A DNA stretch of 64,000 nucleotides, taken from RH-AL1 sp965198495 (GTDB lineage: Bacteria > Pseudomonadota > Alphaproteobacteria > Rhizobiales > Beijerinckiaceae). Location: the NCBI GenBank assembly GCA_965198495.1, contig CBDAPL010000001.1:930001-994000 (forward strand), read 5' to 3'. The notes beneath the pieces are model-generated. The model worked only from the letters and a program-made list of their open reading frames with translations, had not been told where the DNA came from and did not search any database. Shown in pieces: positions 33,271 through 41,707 of the stretch. The translations under genes and the position numbers were made by a program. Position 1 is the first letter of the stretch. Every line of letters starts with the position of its first letter.

Positions 33271-34053
33271 TTGCTTTCGACCACCGCCTCCTATCTCGCT
33301 GTCGCCAACAATCTGACGCGCCTGCAGACCGCGACGGCCGCGCAGGGACAGGTCAAGACCGACACGGCTTACTACCTCGCCAACATCGGCAAGGTGACGA
33401 GTATTGCCGATTTCGTCGGCAACTATCGTCTCTTCTCCTATGCGATGAAGGCCTATGGGCTAGAGGACATGACCTACGCCAAAGGCCTTGTGACGAAGGT
33501 CCTCGAAGGTGGCGTGACCTCGAGCACCGCGCTCGCCAATACCCTGTCGGATCAACGCTACAAGGCGCTGGCGACCGCCTTCGATTTCGTCGGCAAGGGC
33601 TCTGCGGTGACGCAGAGGAGCGCTGCGACAACGGCCACCGTCAGCAGCTATGTCGAGCAGACATTGGAGGACAACCAGGGCGTCCAGAACAAGGGTGTCC
33701 AGCTCGCGCTTTATTTCACCCGCAACGCGCCCTTGGTCACCAACGTCTATGGGCTCCTGGCGGACTCGAGCCTCCTGAAGGTCGTGCAGACGGCGTTCGG
33801 CCTGCCGTCCTCGGCATCGGAGAACATCGATACGGAGGCGGCGACGCTGAGCAAATACGTCAGCGTGTCCGATCTGCAGAATCCTGCCAAGGTAAACAAG
33901 ATTGCCGAGCGATTTACCGCGATGTGGGACCTAGGCGGAAACAATACGTCATCCGATTCCTCGAGCGTGGCGCAGATCTTCTCGGCGTCCTCGACAGGCG
34001 TCAGCTCCAGTCTTCTGCTCAGCTTGCAGGGCCTGCGGCTCGGAGGCTCGTGA
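33271..34053 (+). CDS. DUF1217-domain flagellar protein
   Basis: 260 residues from the TTG at 33271, chosen because of the GGAGA at 33259-33263; a GTG at 33232 would add 13 low-complexity residues. It has the DUF1217 pattern: YLAVANNLTRLQTATAAQGQ, then VGNYRLFSYAMKAYGLEDMT and RYKALATAFDFVGKG. It is largely helical with a Ser-rich tail. DUF1217 proteins are found before flgF in rhizobial flagellar clusters and one has been linked to basal-body or rod assembly, but the exact role is not settled. Three bases separate it from flgF. Confidence 0.85.
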   Translation: MLSTTASYLAVANNLTRLQTATAAQGQVKTDTAYYLANIGKVTSIADFVGNYRLFSYAMKAYGLEDMTYAKGLVTKVLEGGVTSSTALANTLSDQRYKALATAFDFVGKGSAVTQRSAATTATVSSYVEQTLEDNQGVQNKGVQLALYFTRNAPLVTNVYGLLADSSLLKVVQTAFGLPSSASENIDTEAATLSKYVSVSDLQNPAKVNKIAERFTAMWDLGGNNTSSDSSSVAQIFSASSTGVSSSLLLSLQGLRLGGS

Positions 34054-34056
34054 GCG

Positions 34057-34782
34057 ATGCGCGGTAACTTCTACGTTTCACTCTCGGGACAGGTCGCGCT
34101 GGAAAAACGCCTCGATACGATCGCCGTCAACATCGCGAACATGAACACGGCCGGCTACCGCGCGTCGGGCGTCACCTTCACGAGCGTGCTTTCGAAGGCC
34201 GGGGACCGACCGGCCGCCTTCGTCGGCACTGGCGCCGACTACATCTCGCGCGCGCAAGGCGGCGCGACGCAGACCAACAACCCGCTCGACCTCGCCATCC
34301 AGGGCGAAGCCTTCTTCGCGATCAAGACGCCGCAGGGCACCGCCTACACGCGCGATGGCCGCTTCCAGATGACCAGCAGCGGCGAGCTGCAGACGCTGAA
34401 CGGCTACCCCGTGCTCGACGCGGGCGGGGCGGCGATGCTGCTCGAGCCGGATGGCGGCGCGCCGATGATCGCCGCCGACGGTATGATGTCCCAGCAAGGG
34501 CGACAGGTCGGCGCGGTCGGCCTCTTCTCGATCCCCGATGACGCCAAGCTGACACGTGTCGACAATTCAGCGATCGTCCCGGACAAGGCCGCCACAGCTG
34601 TGCTGGACTTCTCGCGCAACAGCGTCGCGCAAGGGTTTTCGGAGGGCTCGAACATCAATCCGGTGCTCGAGATCAGCAAGCTTATCCAGGTTCAGCGCGC
34701 CTTCGACGGGCTGGCGAGCACGACCCAGTCAACCGAAAGCAGCCTCCAAGACGCCATCAAGACGCTGGGGTCGAACGCGTGA
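34057..34782 (+). CDS. flgF: Flagellar proximal rod protein FlgF
   Basis: 241 residues. Rod-protein signatures are visible at both ends: GQVALEKRLDTIAVNIANMN with NTAGYRASGVTF, the central AIQGEAFFAIKTPQGTAYTR, and the C terminus NPVLEISKLIQVQRAFDGLA. Compared with FlgE it lacks the large hook domains. FlgF forms part of the proximal rod. flgB, flgC, flgG and fliE, its rod partners, are not in this window and probably lie just left of flgI. fliI follows after 28 bases. Confidence 0.92.
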   Translation: MRGNFYVSLSGQVALEKRLDTIAVNIANMNTAGYRASGVTFTSVLSKAGDRPAAFVGTGADYISRAQGGATQTNNPLDLAIQGEAFFAIKTPQGTAYTRDGRFQMTSSGELQTLNGYPVLDAGGAAMLLEPDGGAPMIAADGMMSQQGRQVGAVGLFSIPDDAKLTRVDNSAIVPDKAATAVLDFSRNSVAQGFSEGSNINPVLEISKLIQVQRAFDGLASTTQSTESSLQDAIKTLGSNA

Positions 34783-34810
34783 TCGGCGCCAGCGCTGTGC
34801 GAACGCGCGC

Positions 34811-36142
34811 ATGAGAGCGCTCGATCGCCTCGCGGCGATTGCCGCCGATGCCGCCGAGCCCGGCGCGCTGCTGCGCATTGCCGGAACAGTGGCGCAGGTG
34901 ACGCCGACGACCTATCGCGTGCGTGGCCTCTCGCGCTTCGCCGCGCTCGGCGATTGCGTGACGCTCGGTTCGAACGCGGGCCGACGCCATGGTGAGATCG
35001 TGCGCATCGACGCCGATGCCGTGACGGTGAAGCCCTACGCGACGACCGACGACGTCAGGCTCGGCGCCGCGGTGTGCAAAACCGCCCGCGTGACACTCGC
35101 CCCGGCATCGTCCTGGAAAGGTCGCGTCATCGACGCGTTCGGTGCGCCGGTCGACGGCGGTAGTCCGCTCGAAGCCGGCACGCGGCACCTGCCGATCCAC
35201 GCCGATCCGCCGCCGGCGCTCGATCGCGGCCGCGTCACGACGCCTTTGAAGACAGGCGTTCGGCTCATCGACATTTTCACGCCGCTCTGCCACGGCCAGC
35301 GGATCGGCATCTTCGCCGGTTCGGGCGTCGGCAAGTCGACGCTGCTCGGCATGCTGGCGGCCTCGAAAGGCTTCGACACGGTCGTGATCGCCCTCGTCGG
35401 CGAGCGCGGCCGCGAGGTGCGCGAGTTCATCGAGGATTCGCTCGGTCCCAACCGTCCGCTTGCCGTAATCGTCGTCGCGACCGGCGACGAAAGCCCGATG
35501 AAGCGGCAGATGGCACCGCTTTCCGCCATGACCATCGCCGAATACTTTCGCGACAGAGGCGACAAGGTCCTGCTCATGGTCGATTCCGTCACCCGCTACG
35601 CCCACGCGGCGCGCGACGTGGCGCTTTCGGCCGGCGAGCCGGCGGTGGCGCGCGGCTACGCGCCGAGCGTCTTCACCAGCCTGCCGCGGCTTCTCGAAAG
35701 AGCGGGACCCGGCCTTGAGGGAAGAGGCTCGATCACCGGCATCTTCTCCGTGCTCGTCGACGGCGACGACCACAACGATCCGATCGCCGATTGCATCCGG
35801 GGGACGCTCGACGGGCACATCGTGCTCGACCGCGCGATTGCCGACGCGGCGCGGTATCCCGCAATCAACCTGCTGCGCTCGATTTCGCGCTTGGCGCAAC
35901 ACGTCTGGACGCCCGATCAGCGCCTGCTTGTCGGCAAGCTGCGGGCCATGGTGGCACGCTTCGAGGACACGCGCGATCTGCGCCAGATGGGCGGCCTGCA
36001 GGCTGGCGTCGACGCCGATCTCGATCAGGCGGTCGCTTTGACACCGATCATCTACGAAGCTCTCACGCAAGCACCTAATGGGGTGCCGAGCACCGACGCA
36101 TTTCGCGAACTGGCGGAAGCCCTGAGCAGGACACGACAATGA
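34811..36142 (+). CDS. fliI: Flagellum-specific ATPase FliI
   Basis: 443 residues from the ATG at 34811; the longer frame into flgF is not used. Walker A is GIFAGSGVGKST near residue 174, followed by ALVGERGREVREFIEDSLG and Walker B DKVLLMVDSVTRYAHA near 255. The segment EPAVARGYAPSVFTSLPRLL and the closing LRQMGGLQAGVDADLDQAV are typical of FliI/YscN. It energises export as a hexamer, with the FliH-like (11153) and FliJ-like (25522) proteins as likely partners. It overlaps the following unknown gene by 4 bases. Confidence 0.96.
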   Translation: MRALDRLAAIAADAAEPGALLRIAGTVAQVTPTTYRVRGLSRFAALGDCVTLGSNAGRRHGEIVRIDADAVTVKPYATTDDVRLGAAVCKTARVTLAPASSWKGRVIDAFGAPVDGGSPLEAGTRHLPIHADPPPALDRGRVTTPLKTGVRLIDIFTPLCHGQRIGIFAGSGVGKSTLLGMLAASKGFDTVVIALVGERGREVREFIEDSLGPNRPLAVIVVATGDESPMKRQMAPLSAMTIAEYFRDRGDKVLLMVDSVTRYAHAARDVALSAGEPAVARGYAPSVFTSLPRLLERAGPGLEGRGSITGIFSVLVDGDDHNDPIADCIRGTLDGHIVLDRAIADAARYPAINLLRSISRLAQHVWTPDQRLLVGKLRAMVARFEDTRDLRQMGGLQAGVDADLDQAVALTPIIYEALTQAPNGVPSTDAFRELAEALSRTRQ

Positions 36143-36639
36143 ACACCAGACGACGGGTGATCCGCGCTGCCGGTTCGCGTTCCACGTCGGACACCATGAT
36201 GGGCATCGCCGGCTGCGGCCTTGCCCTCGCTTCCACATCGTTTGGGATCTTCATGACCATACACGGTCCCGCGCCCGGCTTCGGGACGGGGCATGACTTC
36301 ACGGTGTTCGCGCAGCTGGCGCCGCACACGCCGCGCGAGGTCGACGCCGCGCCCAAGCGCGTTGACGAGCTCGACATGACGGCGACCGCGTCGATCCCGC
36401 GCGACGCCGCCAGGAGCGGCGATCCAAACGCAAGCGCGAAGGCGGCGAGCCTCCTGGACGCCGCCACCGTCGAGGTCGCGACCATCGACGCCGCGACGAT
36501 CGCCATCGGCGGCCATGTGCGCACGGTGCATGTTGGCGACACGCTGCCCGACGTCGGCGATGTGCTCTCCATCACACCCGGGCGTCGCCCGTCCGTGCGG
36601 ACCACGCGCGGCGTGATCTTCTCCGCCCGCGACGAATGA
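36139..36639 (+). CDS. Unknown single-span membrane protein after fliI
   Basis: 166 residues, not recognised. An Arg-rich N terminus (NTRRRVIRAAGSRS) precedes one hydrophobic segment (about 20-41), then a disordered-looking Ala/Asp/Pro linker and a compact C-terminal part (TIAIGGHVRTVHVGDTLPDV, GDVLSITPGRRPSV) of about 60 residues. This recalls periplasmic adaptor proteins in general layout only. It starts within the fliI stop, where fliJ usually sits, but it is clearly not FliJ. It ends 4 bases before the convergent eutC stop. Confidence 0.6.
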   Translation: MNTRRRVIRAAGSRSTSDTMMGIAGCGLALASTSFGIFMTIHGPAPGFGTGHDFTVFAQLAPHTPREVDAAPKRVDELDMTATASIPRDAARSGDPNASAKAASLLDAATVEVATIDAATIAIGGHVRTVHVGDTLPDVGDVLSITPGRRPSVRTTRGVIFSARDE

Positions 36640-36643
36640 TCGG

Positions 36644-37423
36644 CTACGCCAGCCGCGCCGATGGCGGCGGCGTCTCGTCCTTCAAGCCGACGCCGGTGAT
36701 CTGCCGCGCGCGGGCCTGGCGCATCAGCCAGACGATCGTGTCCGCCGCGCGCGCGTAGCCCAGCCCGGCGCCATGAATGTTCGAGACGCAATTGCGCTCC
36801 GAATCGCGCCGCCCGCACCGCGGCTGCCAAGTGAGATAGGCGCCGAGGCTGTCGGCGGCCGAGAGGCCAGGGCGCTCGCCGATGAGGATCACGCTGATCG
36901 CCGCGCCGAGGCGCGCGCCGATATCGTCAGCCAGCGCGACCCGCGCCTGCGTCGCGACGACGATCGGCGCGATGCGCCAGCCCTCCAGTCGCGCGATGCA
37001 CGCCGCCAGCATCGCGGCGCCGTGCCGTTCGACGGCGAACGATGACAGGCCGTCGGCGAGGACGAACACGGCGTCGAAGGCTCCGGGCGCAATCATGGGA
37101 ACGCAGGCTTCGTCGAGCAAGCGTCCGAGGTCCGGCCGGCGCAGGTAGGTGACGCGGTCGGGCGCGCGGCTCCAGACGTGCAGGCTGTCGCCGATCTTTG
37201 AGAGCGACTCGCGCGTGCGCGCGACGTCGAGCGGCACGTGGACGGCATCGCGCGCCTTGGCATGACCGAGTTGCAGCTCGAGCACGTGGCGCAAGGCGAG
37301 CGCGTCGCCGGCGCGCCGCAGCCCGATGCGCGCGGGCGTCGCCGGCCGCAGGGCGGCCCAGGCGTCCGTCTCGCCGGTGGAGGCCGGCAGGCCGGGTTTG
37401 CCGATCGGCGTGTCAGGCGGCAT
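36644..37423 (-). CDS. eutC: Ethanolamine ammonia-lyase small subunit EutC
   Basis: 259 residues. Family stretches are ARIGLRRAGDALALRHVLEL, LQLGHAKARDAVHVPLD, FVLADGLSSFAVERHGAAML and VILIGERPGLSAADSLGAYL. With EutB it forms the adenosylcobalamin-dependent enzyme that converts ethanolamine to acetaldehyde and ammonia. The gene overlaps the end of eutB by 11 bases. No eutA reactivase, acetaldehyde dehydrogenase or microcompartment shell gene is visible nearby. Confidence 0.95.
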   Translation of the reverse strand: MPPDTPIGKPGLPASTGETDAWAALRPATPARIGLRRAGDALALRHVLELQLGHAKARDAVHVPLDVARTRESLSKIGDSLHVWSRAPDRVTYLRRPDLGRLLDEACVPMIAPGAFDAVFVLADGLSSFAVERHGAAMLAACIARLEGWRIAPIVVATQARVALADDIGARLGAAISVILIGERPGLSAADSLGAYLTWQPRCGRRDSERNCVSNIHGAGLGYARAADTIVWLMRQARARQITGVGLKDETPPPSARLA

Positions 37424-38816
37424 GGGTGCGATCGGTCATTTCGATCAGCCGTCTGGCCTGGCCCGACCCCGCGACCGCGCGCAAATGGCCCTCGGCATCC
37501 GTCATGCCCATCATCTCGAGCCAAGCCTCGAACTCAGGGGCGGCGCGCAGGCCAAGCGTCGAACGCAGCACGAGAGCGTCCTGGAACGACAAGCTCTGAT
37601 AGTTCAGCATCACGTCGTCGGAGCCCGGTACCGTGATGAGGAAGCTGCAGCCGGCGACGGCGAGCAGGACCATCAGACCGTCCATGTCGTCCTGGTCGGC
37701 CTCGGCGTGATTGGTGTAGCAGACGTCGCAGCCCATCGGCAAACCCATCAGCTTGCCGCAGAAGTGATCCTCGAGCCCGGCTCGGATGATCTGTTTGCCG
37801 TCATATAGATATTCCGGGCCGATGAAGCCGACGACCGTGTTGACGAGTAGCGGCCTGAAGGCGCGTGCGACCGCGTAGGCACGGCATTCCATCGTCTGCT
37901 GGTCGACGTCGTGGTGCGCGTTCGCCGAGAGTGCCGAGCCTTGCCCTGTCTCGAAGTACATGACGTGCTCGCCAATCGTACCGCGCCGCAACGACAGCGC
38001 CGCCGCGTGCGCCTCGCGCAGCATCGCGAGATTGATCCCGAAGCCTTCGTTGGCCGCTTGCGAGCCGGCGACCGACTGGAAGACGAGATCGATCGGGGCG
38101 CCGCGCCGCATGATCTCGATTGCGTTGGTGACGTGTGTCAGCACGCACGTCTGGGTCGGGATGTCGTAGCGCGCGCGTAACGCATCCAGCATGTCGAGCA
38201 ATGCGATACAGTTCGGAACGCTGTCGCTCGCCGGGTTTACGCCGATGACCGCGTCACCGGCGCCGAGCAGCAGCCCGTCGAGCGTCGCCGCCGCGATACC
38301 GCGCGCGTCATCGGTCGGATGGTTGGGTTGAAGACGAGTCGCGAGCCGTCCCGGTAGCCCGATGGTGTTGCGGAACGCGGTCACGACGTGGCATTTGCGG
38401 GCGACCGCGATGAGGTCCTGGTTGCGCATCAGCTTCGAGACCGCCGCCGCCATCTCCGGCGTCACGCCGGGCGCGATCGCGGCGAGAATCTCCGGCGTCG
38501 CCGCATAGGAGAGCAGCCAATCGCGAAAAGCACCCACGGTGAGGGACGCGGTCGGCGCGAACGCGCCCGCGTCGTGCGTGTCGACGATCAGCCGCGAGAC
38601 CTCGTCGACCTCATACGGTATCACCGGCTCTTCGAGGAAGGCCTTCAAGGGCACGTCGGCCAGCGCAGTCCGTGCCGCCACGCGCTCCGTGTCCGTGCCT
38701 GCCGCGAGTCCCGCCAGTTCATCGCCGGAGCGGCGGGGCGAGGCCTTGGCGAGCAGATGCCCCAGGCCGTCGAACCGGTAGCGCGTGCCCGCGACATCGC
38801 TCGAATAGCTCGCCAT
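37413..38816 (-). CDS. eutB: Ethanolamine ammonia-lyase large subunit EutB
   Basis: 467 residues from the ATG at 38816, chosen because of a GGAGG 5 bases upstream and because the family begins near YxxxxAGxxYRF; a GTG at 38870 would add 18 residues. Signatures: LLAKASPRRSGDELAGLAAG, FETGQGSALSANAHHDVDQQ with its conserved Glu, and MGLPMGCDVCYTNHAEADQD. It is the TIM-barrel catalytic subunit binding adenosylcobalamin. It forms a two-gene operon with eutC. The 309 bases upstream contain no gene and hold its likely promoter. Confidence 0.95.
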   Translation of the reverse strand: MASYSSDVAGTRYRFDGLGHLLAKASPRRSGDELAGLAAGTDTERVAARTALADVPLKAFLEEPVIPYEVDEVSRLIVDTHDAGAFAPTASLTVGAFRDWLLSYAATPEILAAIAPGVTPEMAAAVSKLMRNQDLIAVARKCHVVTAFRNTIGLPGRLATRLQPNHPTDDARGIAAATLDGLLLGAGDAVIGVNPASDSVPNCIALLDMLDALRARYDIPTQTCVLTHVTNAIEIMRRGAPIDLVFQSVAGSQAANEGFGINLAMLREAHAAALSLRRGTIGEHVMYFETGQGSALSANAHHDVDQQTMECRAYAVARAFRPLLVNTVVGFIGPEYLYDGKQIIRAGLEDHFCGKLMGLPMGCDVCYTNHAEADQDDMDGLMVLLAVAGCSFLITVPGSDDVMLNYQSLSFQDALVLRSTLGLRAAPEFEAWLEMMGMTDAEGHLRAVAGSGQARRLIEMTDRTHAA

Positions 38817-39125
38817 CGTCGCCTCCGCAGGAGCGGCCAGCCGAACCGGCTTCGCAAGGACCCGAACCAAGGCTTTCTAGACGCTGGGGCTTAGGGTACC
38901 GTACCGAAATGGCGCGTCAAGCAAGGCCTTGATCCCCGTGGAGGCAAGCCAAGGCACGCGTCGGCGTTCGACCGCCTCGGAGACAGCGAAGTCGGCGTCC
39001 GGCCATGTCGCGGATCCGGCAATATTGCCGCTCGCCGATCTCGCGGTTTCGTCATACGGCGACTTGCGCATGGCGAGTGGAAGAAGCCATGGTTGAAGAG
39101 CCGCGCCTTCTCGTGCTCGCGCCGA
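38817..39125. other. 309-bp intergenic region upstream of eutBC with a short palindrome
   Basis: No convincing gene is seen. Short reading frames on the minus strand (64 and 84 codons) are Arg/Pro-rich and lack a good ribosome-binding site. A perfect 11-bp palindrome, GGTAC-C-GTACC, lies at 38895-38905, 79 bases upstream of the eutB ATG, and is a candidate operator. No cobalamin-riboswitch element could be recognised by eye. Confidence 0.4.
38822..38826 (-). promoter_or_regulatory. Ribosome-binding site of eutB
   Basis: GGAGG on the minus strand, 5 bases before the ATG at 38816. It decides the eutB start against the upstream GTG at 38870. Confidence 0.6.
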
Positions 39126-40919
39126 CTAAGGCAGCCCGAACACAATCAGCGCGTCGCCCTGCGCATAGCCCCAAATGGCGCTGCCGCCGGCGGCTACGGC
39201 GACGTATTGTTTGCCGTCGATCGCGTAGGTGATCGGCGGCGCGTTGACGCCGGCGCCGCAGTTGAAGCTCCAGAGCTTCTTGCCGGAGGTCGCCTCGTAG
39301 GCGTCGAACTGCCCGTTGCCCTCGCCGGTGAATACCAGCCCGCCCGCCGTCGCCAAGACCCCGCCGACAAGTGGCTGCGGCGTGGTCTGCTGCCAAAGGA
39401 TACTGCCCCGGTTTTTCAGGTCGAGCGCCGTGAGCGTGCCAGAGTTCGGCACCTTGGCCGGTTCGGCGGTGGTGTAGTTGACCGGCGGCTTGCCGTCGGC
39501 GGCCGGCAGCTCCGCCGTCTTGAAGGTCGTCGGCAGGTTCATCGCAGCGACATAGGCGACGCCTTTGCCTTCGTCGATCGAGGCCGGCGACCAGCTGGCG
39601 CCACCGCCGACGCCGGGCCAGATCGTGACGCCCTCTCGGGAGGGCGCCTTGAACAGGTTCTTCTGGGTGACGAACGGCTCCGACTTGAAGAGGAGCTTGC
39701 CGTCGCGGCGATCGTTGACGAAGTACCAGCCGAGCTTGCTGGCCTCGCCGACAGCTGGAACGCTGTGCCCGTCGATTACCAGATTGAACAGCGACGCCGG
39801 GCTCGCGACGTCGTAGCCCCAGAGGTCGTGCGGCACCTGCTGGAAGCCCCAGCGAAGCTTGCCGGTCTTCACGTCGACGGCGACGAGCGACACCGACCAG
39901 AGATTGTCGCCGGGGCGGCCGGTGCCGGTCGCCTGCGGCGATGGATTGCCCGTTCCGAAATACAGGAGTCCAAGATCGGGATCGAGCGCCGGCGTGTTCC
40001 ACATGGAGCCGCCGCCGTACTTCCAGGCGTCGGCACTGGTCTTGTCCTCGGCCTTTTCCGCCGCGATGTCACGCGGCAGCGGCTCGCCATAGGCCGTCTT
40101 GGCGACGTAATCGCCCTCCCAGCCCGTCCGCGTCGTGTCGAACTGCCAGACGCGCTTGCCGGTCTGCGCGTCGAAGGCCGCCAGGAAGCCGGAGCTGCCG
40201 TACTTGCCGGCGATGCCAACGACGGTGCCGAGCGGCAAACCAGGCCGTTCGGCCTCCAGGTGCAAGCCGTAGCCGACGCCGACCACGCCAGCGAAGACCT
40301 TGCCGTCGTAGACGAGAGGCGCCGAATTGGCGCCGATGCCGCTCTGCCCGGAGGCCTTGCGACTGGCATCGTTGCCGACGCTTGCCAACAAGGCCTGGTT
40401 TTCGGCCGTTTGCGTGTCCGGGGTGGCGAGTACGACATCCCAGGCGACCTTGCCGGTACTGGCGTCGAGCGCCACGAGGTGTGCGTCCACCGTCGCGATG
40501 TACACCTTGCCGTAGCCGAGCCCGACACCGCGATTGGCTGGGCCGCAGCAGAGTTTGGTGCCGGGTGCGATCTTGTGCGTGTAGTGCCAGATCGCCTTGC
40601 CGGTGCTCGCATCGAGCGCGGAGACGCTGGAGAGCGGCTCGGAGAGATACATCACGCCGTCTGCAACGAGCGGCGTCGCCTGGAAAGTCGCCACCTTGCC
40701 GGTCTGGTAGATCCATTTCGGCACCAGGCTCTTCACGTTGCCGGTGTTGATCTGGTCGAGCGGCGAGAAGCGCAGGTTGGCGTAGGTGCGCCCGTTCATC
40801 AACCAATCGCCGCGATCCTGCCCTGCGGCGAGCAGGCCCTTGTCGCTCGTGTCCGCGGCTTGCGCGGACGGGGCGAACAGCAGCAGCAGGCTAGCTGAGA
40901 TAATAGTGATGGACCGCAT
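39126..40919 (-). CDS. Quinoprotein (PQQ) alcohol-dehydrogenase-like periplasmic protein with altered active-site residues
   Basis: 597 residues with a signal peptide (ending SAQA, about residue 21) and an eight-bladed PQQ propeller with repeated tryptophan-docking motifs (LDASTGK, DAQTGKRVW). The vicinal disulfide pair Cys124-Cys125 (KLCCGPANRG) and Asn325 (FGTGNPSP) of quinoprotein alcohol dehydrogenases are present. At the position of the metal-ligand Glu (usual AEYG) it reads GKYG, Lys239. At the catalytic Asp (usual EWD) it reads LWG, Gly368, with an Asp at 370. Distances Lys239-Asn325-Gly368 match the family spacing. There is no cytochrome c domain. It may be a dehydrogenase of a divergent subfamily or no longer a metal-PQQ enzyme. 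No PQQ synthesis gene is nearby. Confidence 0.8.
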   Translation of the reverse strand: MRSITIISASLLLLFAPSAQAADTSDKGLLAAGQDRGDWLMNGRTYANLRFSPLDQINTGNVKSLVPKWIYQTGKVATFQATPLVADGVMYLSEPLSSVSALDASTGKAIWHYTHKIAPGTKLCCGPANRGVGLGYGKVYIATVDAHLVALDASTGKVAWDVVLATPDTQTAENQALLASVGNDASRKASGQSGIGANSAPLVYDGKVFAGVVGVGYGLHLEAERPGLPLGTVVGIAGKYGSSGFLAAFDAQTGKRVWQFDTTRTGWEGDYVAKTAYGEPLPRDIAAEKAEDKTSADAWKYGGGSMWNTPALDPDLGLLYFGTGNPSPQATGTGRPGDNLWSVSLVAVDVKTGKLRWGFQQVPHDLWGYDVASPASLFNLVIDGHSVPAVGEASKLGWYFVNDRRDGKLLFKSEPFVTQKNLFKAPSREGVTIWPGVGGGASWSPASIDEGKGVAYVAAMNLPTTFKTAELPAADGKPPVNYTTAEPAKVPNSGTLTALDLKNRGSILWQQTTPQPLVGGVLATAGGLVFTGEGNGQFDAYEATSGKKLWSFNCGAGVNAPPITYAIDGKQYVAVAAGGSAIWGYAQGDALIVFGLP

Positions 40920-41031
40920 GGTGCACTCTCGGGCGGTTACGACCGCCTTCTAGCACGCCGCGCGGACGGGTTGGACAATGCGAGATCCGGCAAAAGACGG
41001 AGGACTCGCATTGCCGACGTTTGTTGCGCCG

Positions 41032-41238
41032 TCAGGTGAAAGGCGAACAAGCCGCGCGCTGGTCCGCTGCTTGCGCGATCGGCAAGGGCCGCTTCGGCCG
41101 CGCCGGTCTCACGTCGCCGTCGCGCACTGGCTTGAGCGGGGATCCAAAAATCGAGTCGATCAAGAGCTCGTCGGCCGCTCGGCGATAGGCGAGACGCTCG
41201 CGCGGAGAGAGAGGTCGTTGCGGTGCCGAAATCATCAT
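41032..41238 (-). CDS. Small hypothetical protein
   Basis: 68 residues, not recognised. A helical segment with ERLAYRRAADELLIDSIFGS looks protein-like, followed by a Pro/Arg-rich tail. The ATG at 41238 (a second at 41235) has GAGGG about 5 bases upstream. Third positions are GC-rich as in real genes here. It stands alone between the quinoprotein gene and fdsD; overlapping frames on both strands are less convincing. Without it the region 40920-41377 would be empty. Confidence 0.35.
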   Translation of the reverse strand: MMISAPQRPLSPRERLAYRRAADELLIDSIFGSPLKPVRDGDVRPARPKRPLPIAQAADQRAACSPFT

Positions 41239-41377
41239 GTGCCCTCGTCAATCGAGCCATGCTGCAAGGCAGTGGTTAATGAACGGTGAAAGGTTAACAG
41301 GGTATGAGATGCACGCCGTAAACGGGCGGCAGTAGAAGGTGTTGCGCAGTCTTATCCGCACCGAGCGGGCGCCTTGA

Positions 41378-41665
41378 TTAGCCCGCGTCGACCGCTCCCA
41401 GTTCGCCGACCTTGCCCGGCCCCAGACTCGCCTTCACGGCGGGGTCCATTGCCTCGACCTCGGGCGAGAAGGCCTCCACCACCAGCGCGTCGAGGCCGGG
41501 CACCTCGTGTCGACCGTCGCGCAGCACGCCGACCATCCGCGGCGTCCAGAAGGCCTCAATATGCGAGGCGATACCGGCGACCGCCTCATCGTGCGGGTAG
41601 CTCTTGAAGAACAGCGCGATCTGGTTTGCCCGCCGTGCCAGCTTGTCGATTTCGTGACCTGCCAT
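41378..41665 (-). CDS. fdsD: NAD-dependent formate dehydrogenase, delta subunit FdsD
   Basis: 95 residues. The start KLARRANQIALFFKSYPHDE followed by AVAGIASHIEAFWTPRM is typical of the FdsD/FdhD-like delta subunit of soluble formate dehydrogenase; the tail is Pro/Ala-rich. The subunit is small and has no known cofactor, but is needed for a fully assembled enzyme. The gene is the last of fdsGBAD and is separated from fdsA by 169 bases holding a compound palindromic repeat, so its expression may be affected by that element. Confidence 0.88.
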   Translation of the reverse strand: MAGHEIDKLARRANQIALFFKSYPHDEAVAGIASHIEAFWTPRMVGVLRDGRHEVPGLDALVVEAFSPEVEAMDPAVKASLGPGKVGELGAVDAG

Positions 41666-41707
41666 ACCAACGTCCTAACGGTTGAGGGGGCGTCATAACC
41701 CCATAGG

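Noticed and set aside
34556..34810. N-terminal extension of fliI into flgF
   Set aside because: The frame is open but the extension is Arg/Ser-rich, lies inside flgF and is not part of the FliI family; ATG 34811 used.
34757..36238. 493-codon minus-strand frame opposite fliI
   Set aside because: Antisense to fliI with its Walker motifs; product is an Arg/His-rich mirror.
38877..39145. Two short minus-strand frames (64 and 84 codons) upstream of eutB
   Set aside because: Biased composition, no ribosome-binding site and mutual overlap; region described as non-coding.
39093..40898. 601-codon open frame on the plus strand opposite the quinoprotein gene
   Set aside because: It is fully antisense to a gene with clear family motifs and is Arg/Ala-rich, as expected from high-GC codon mirroring.
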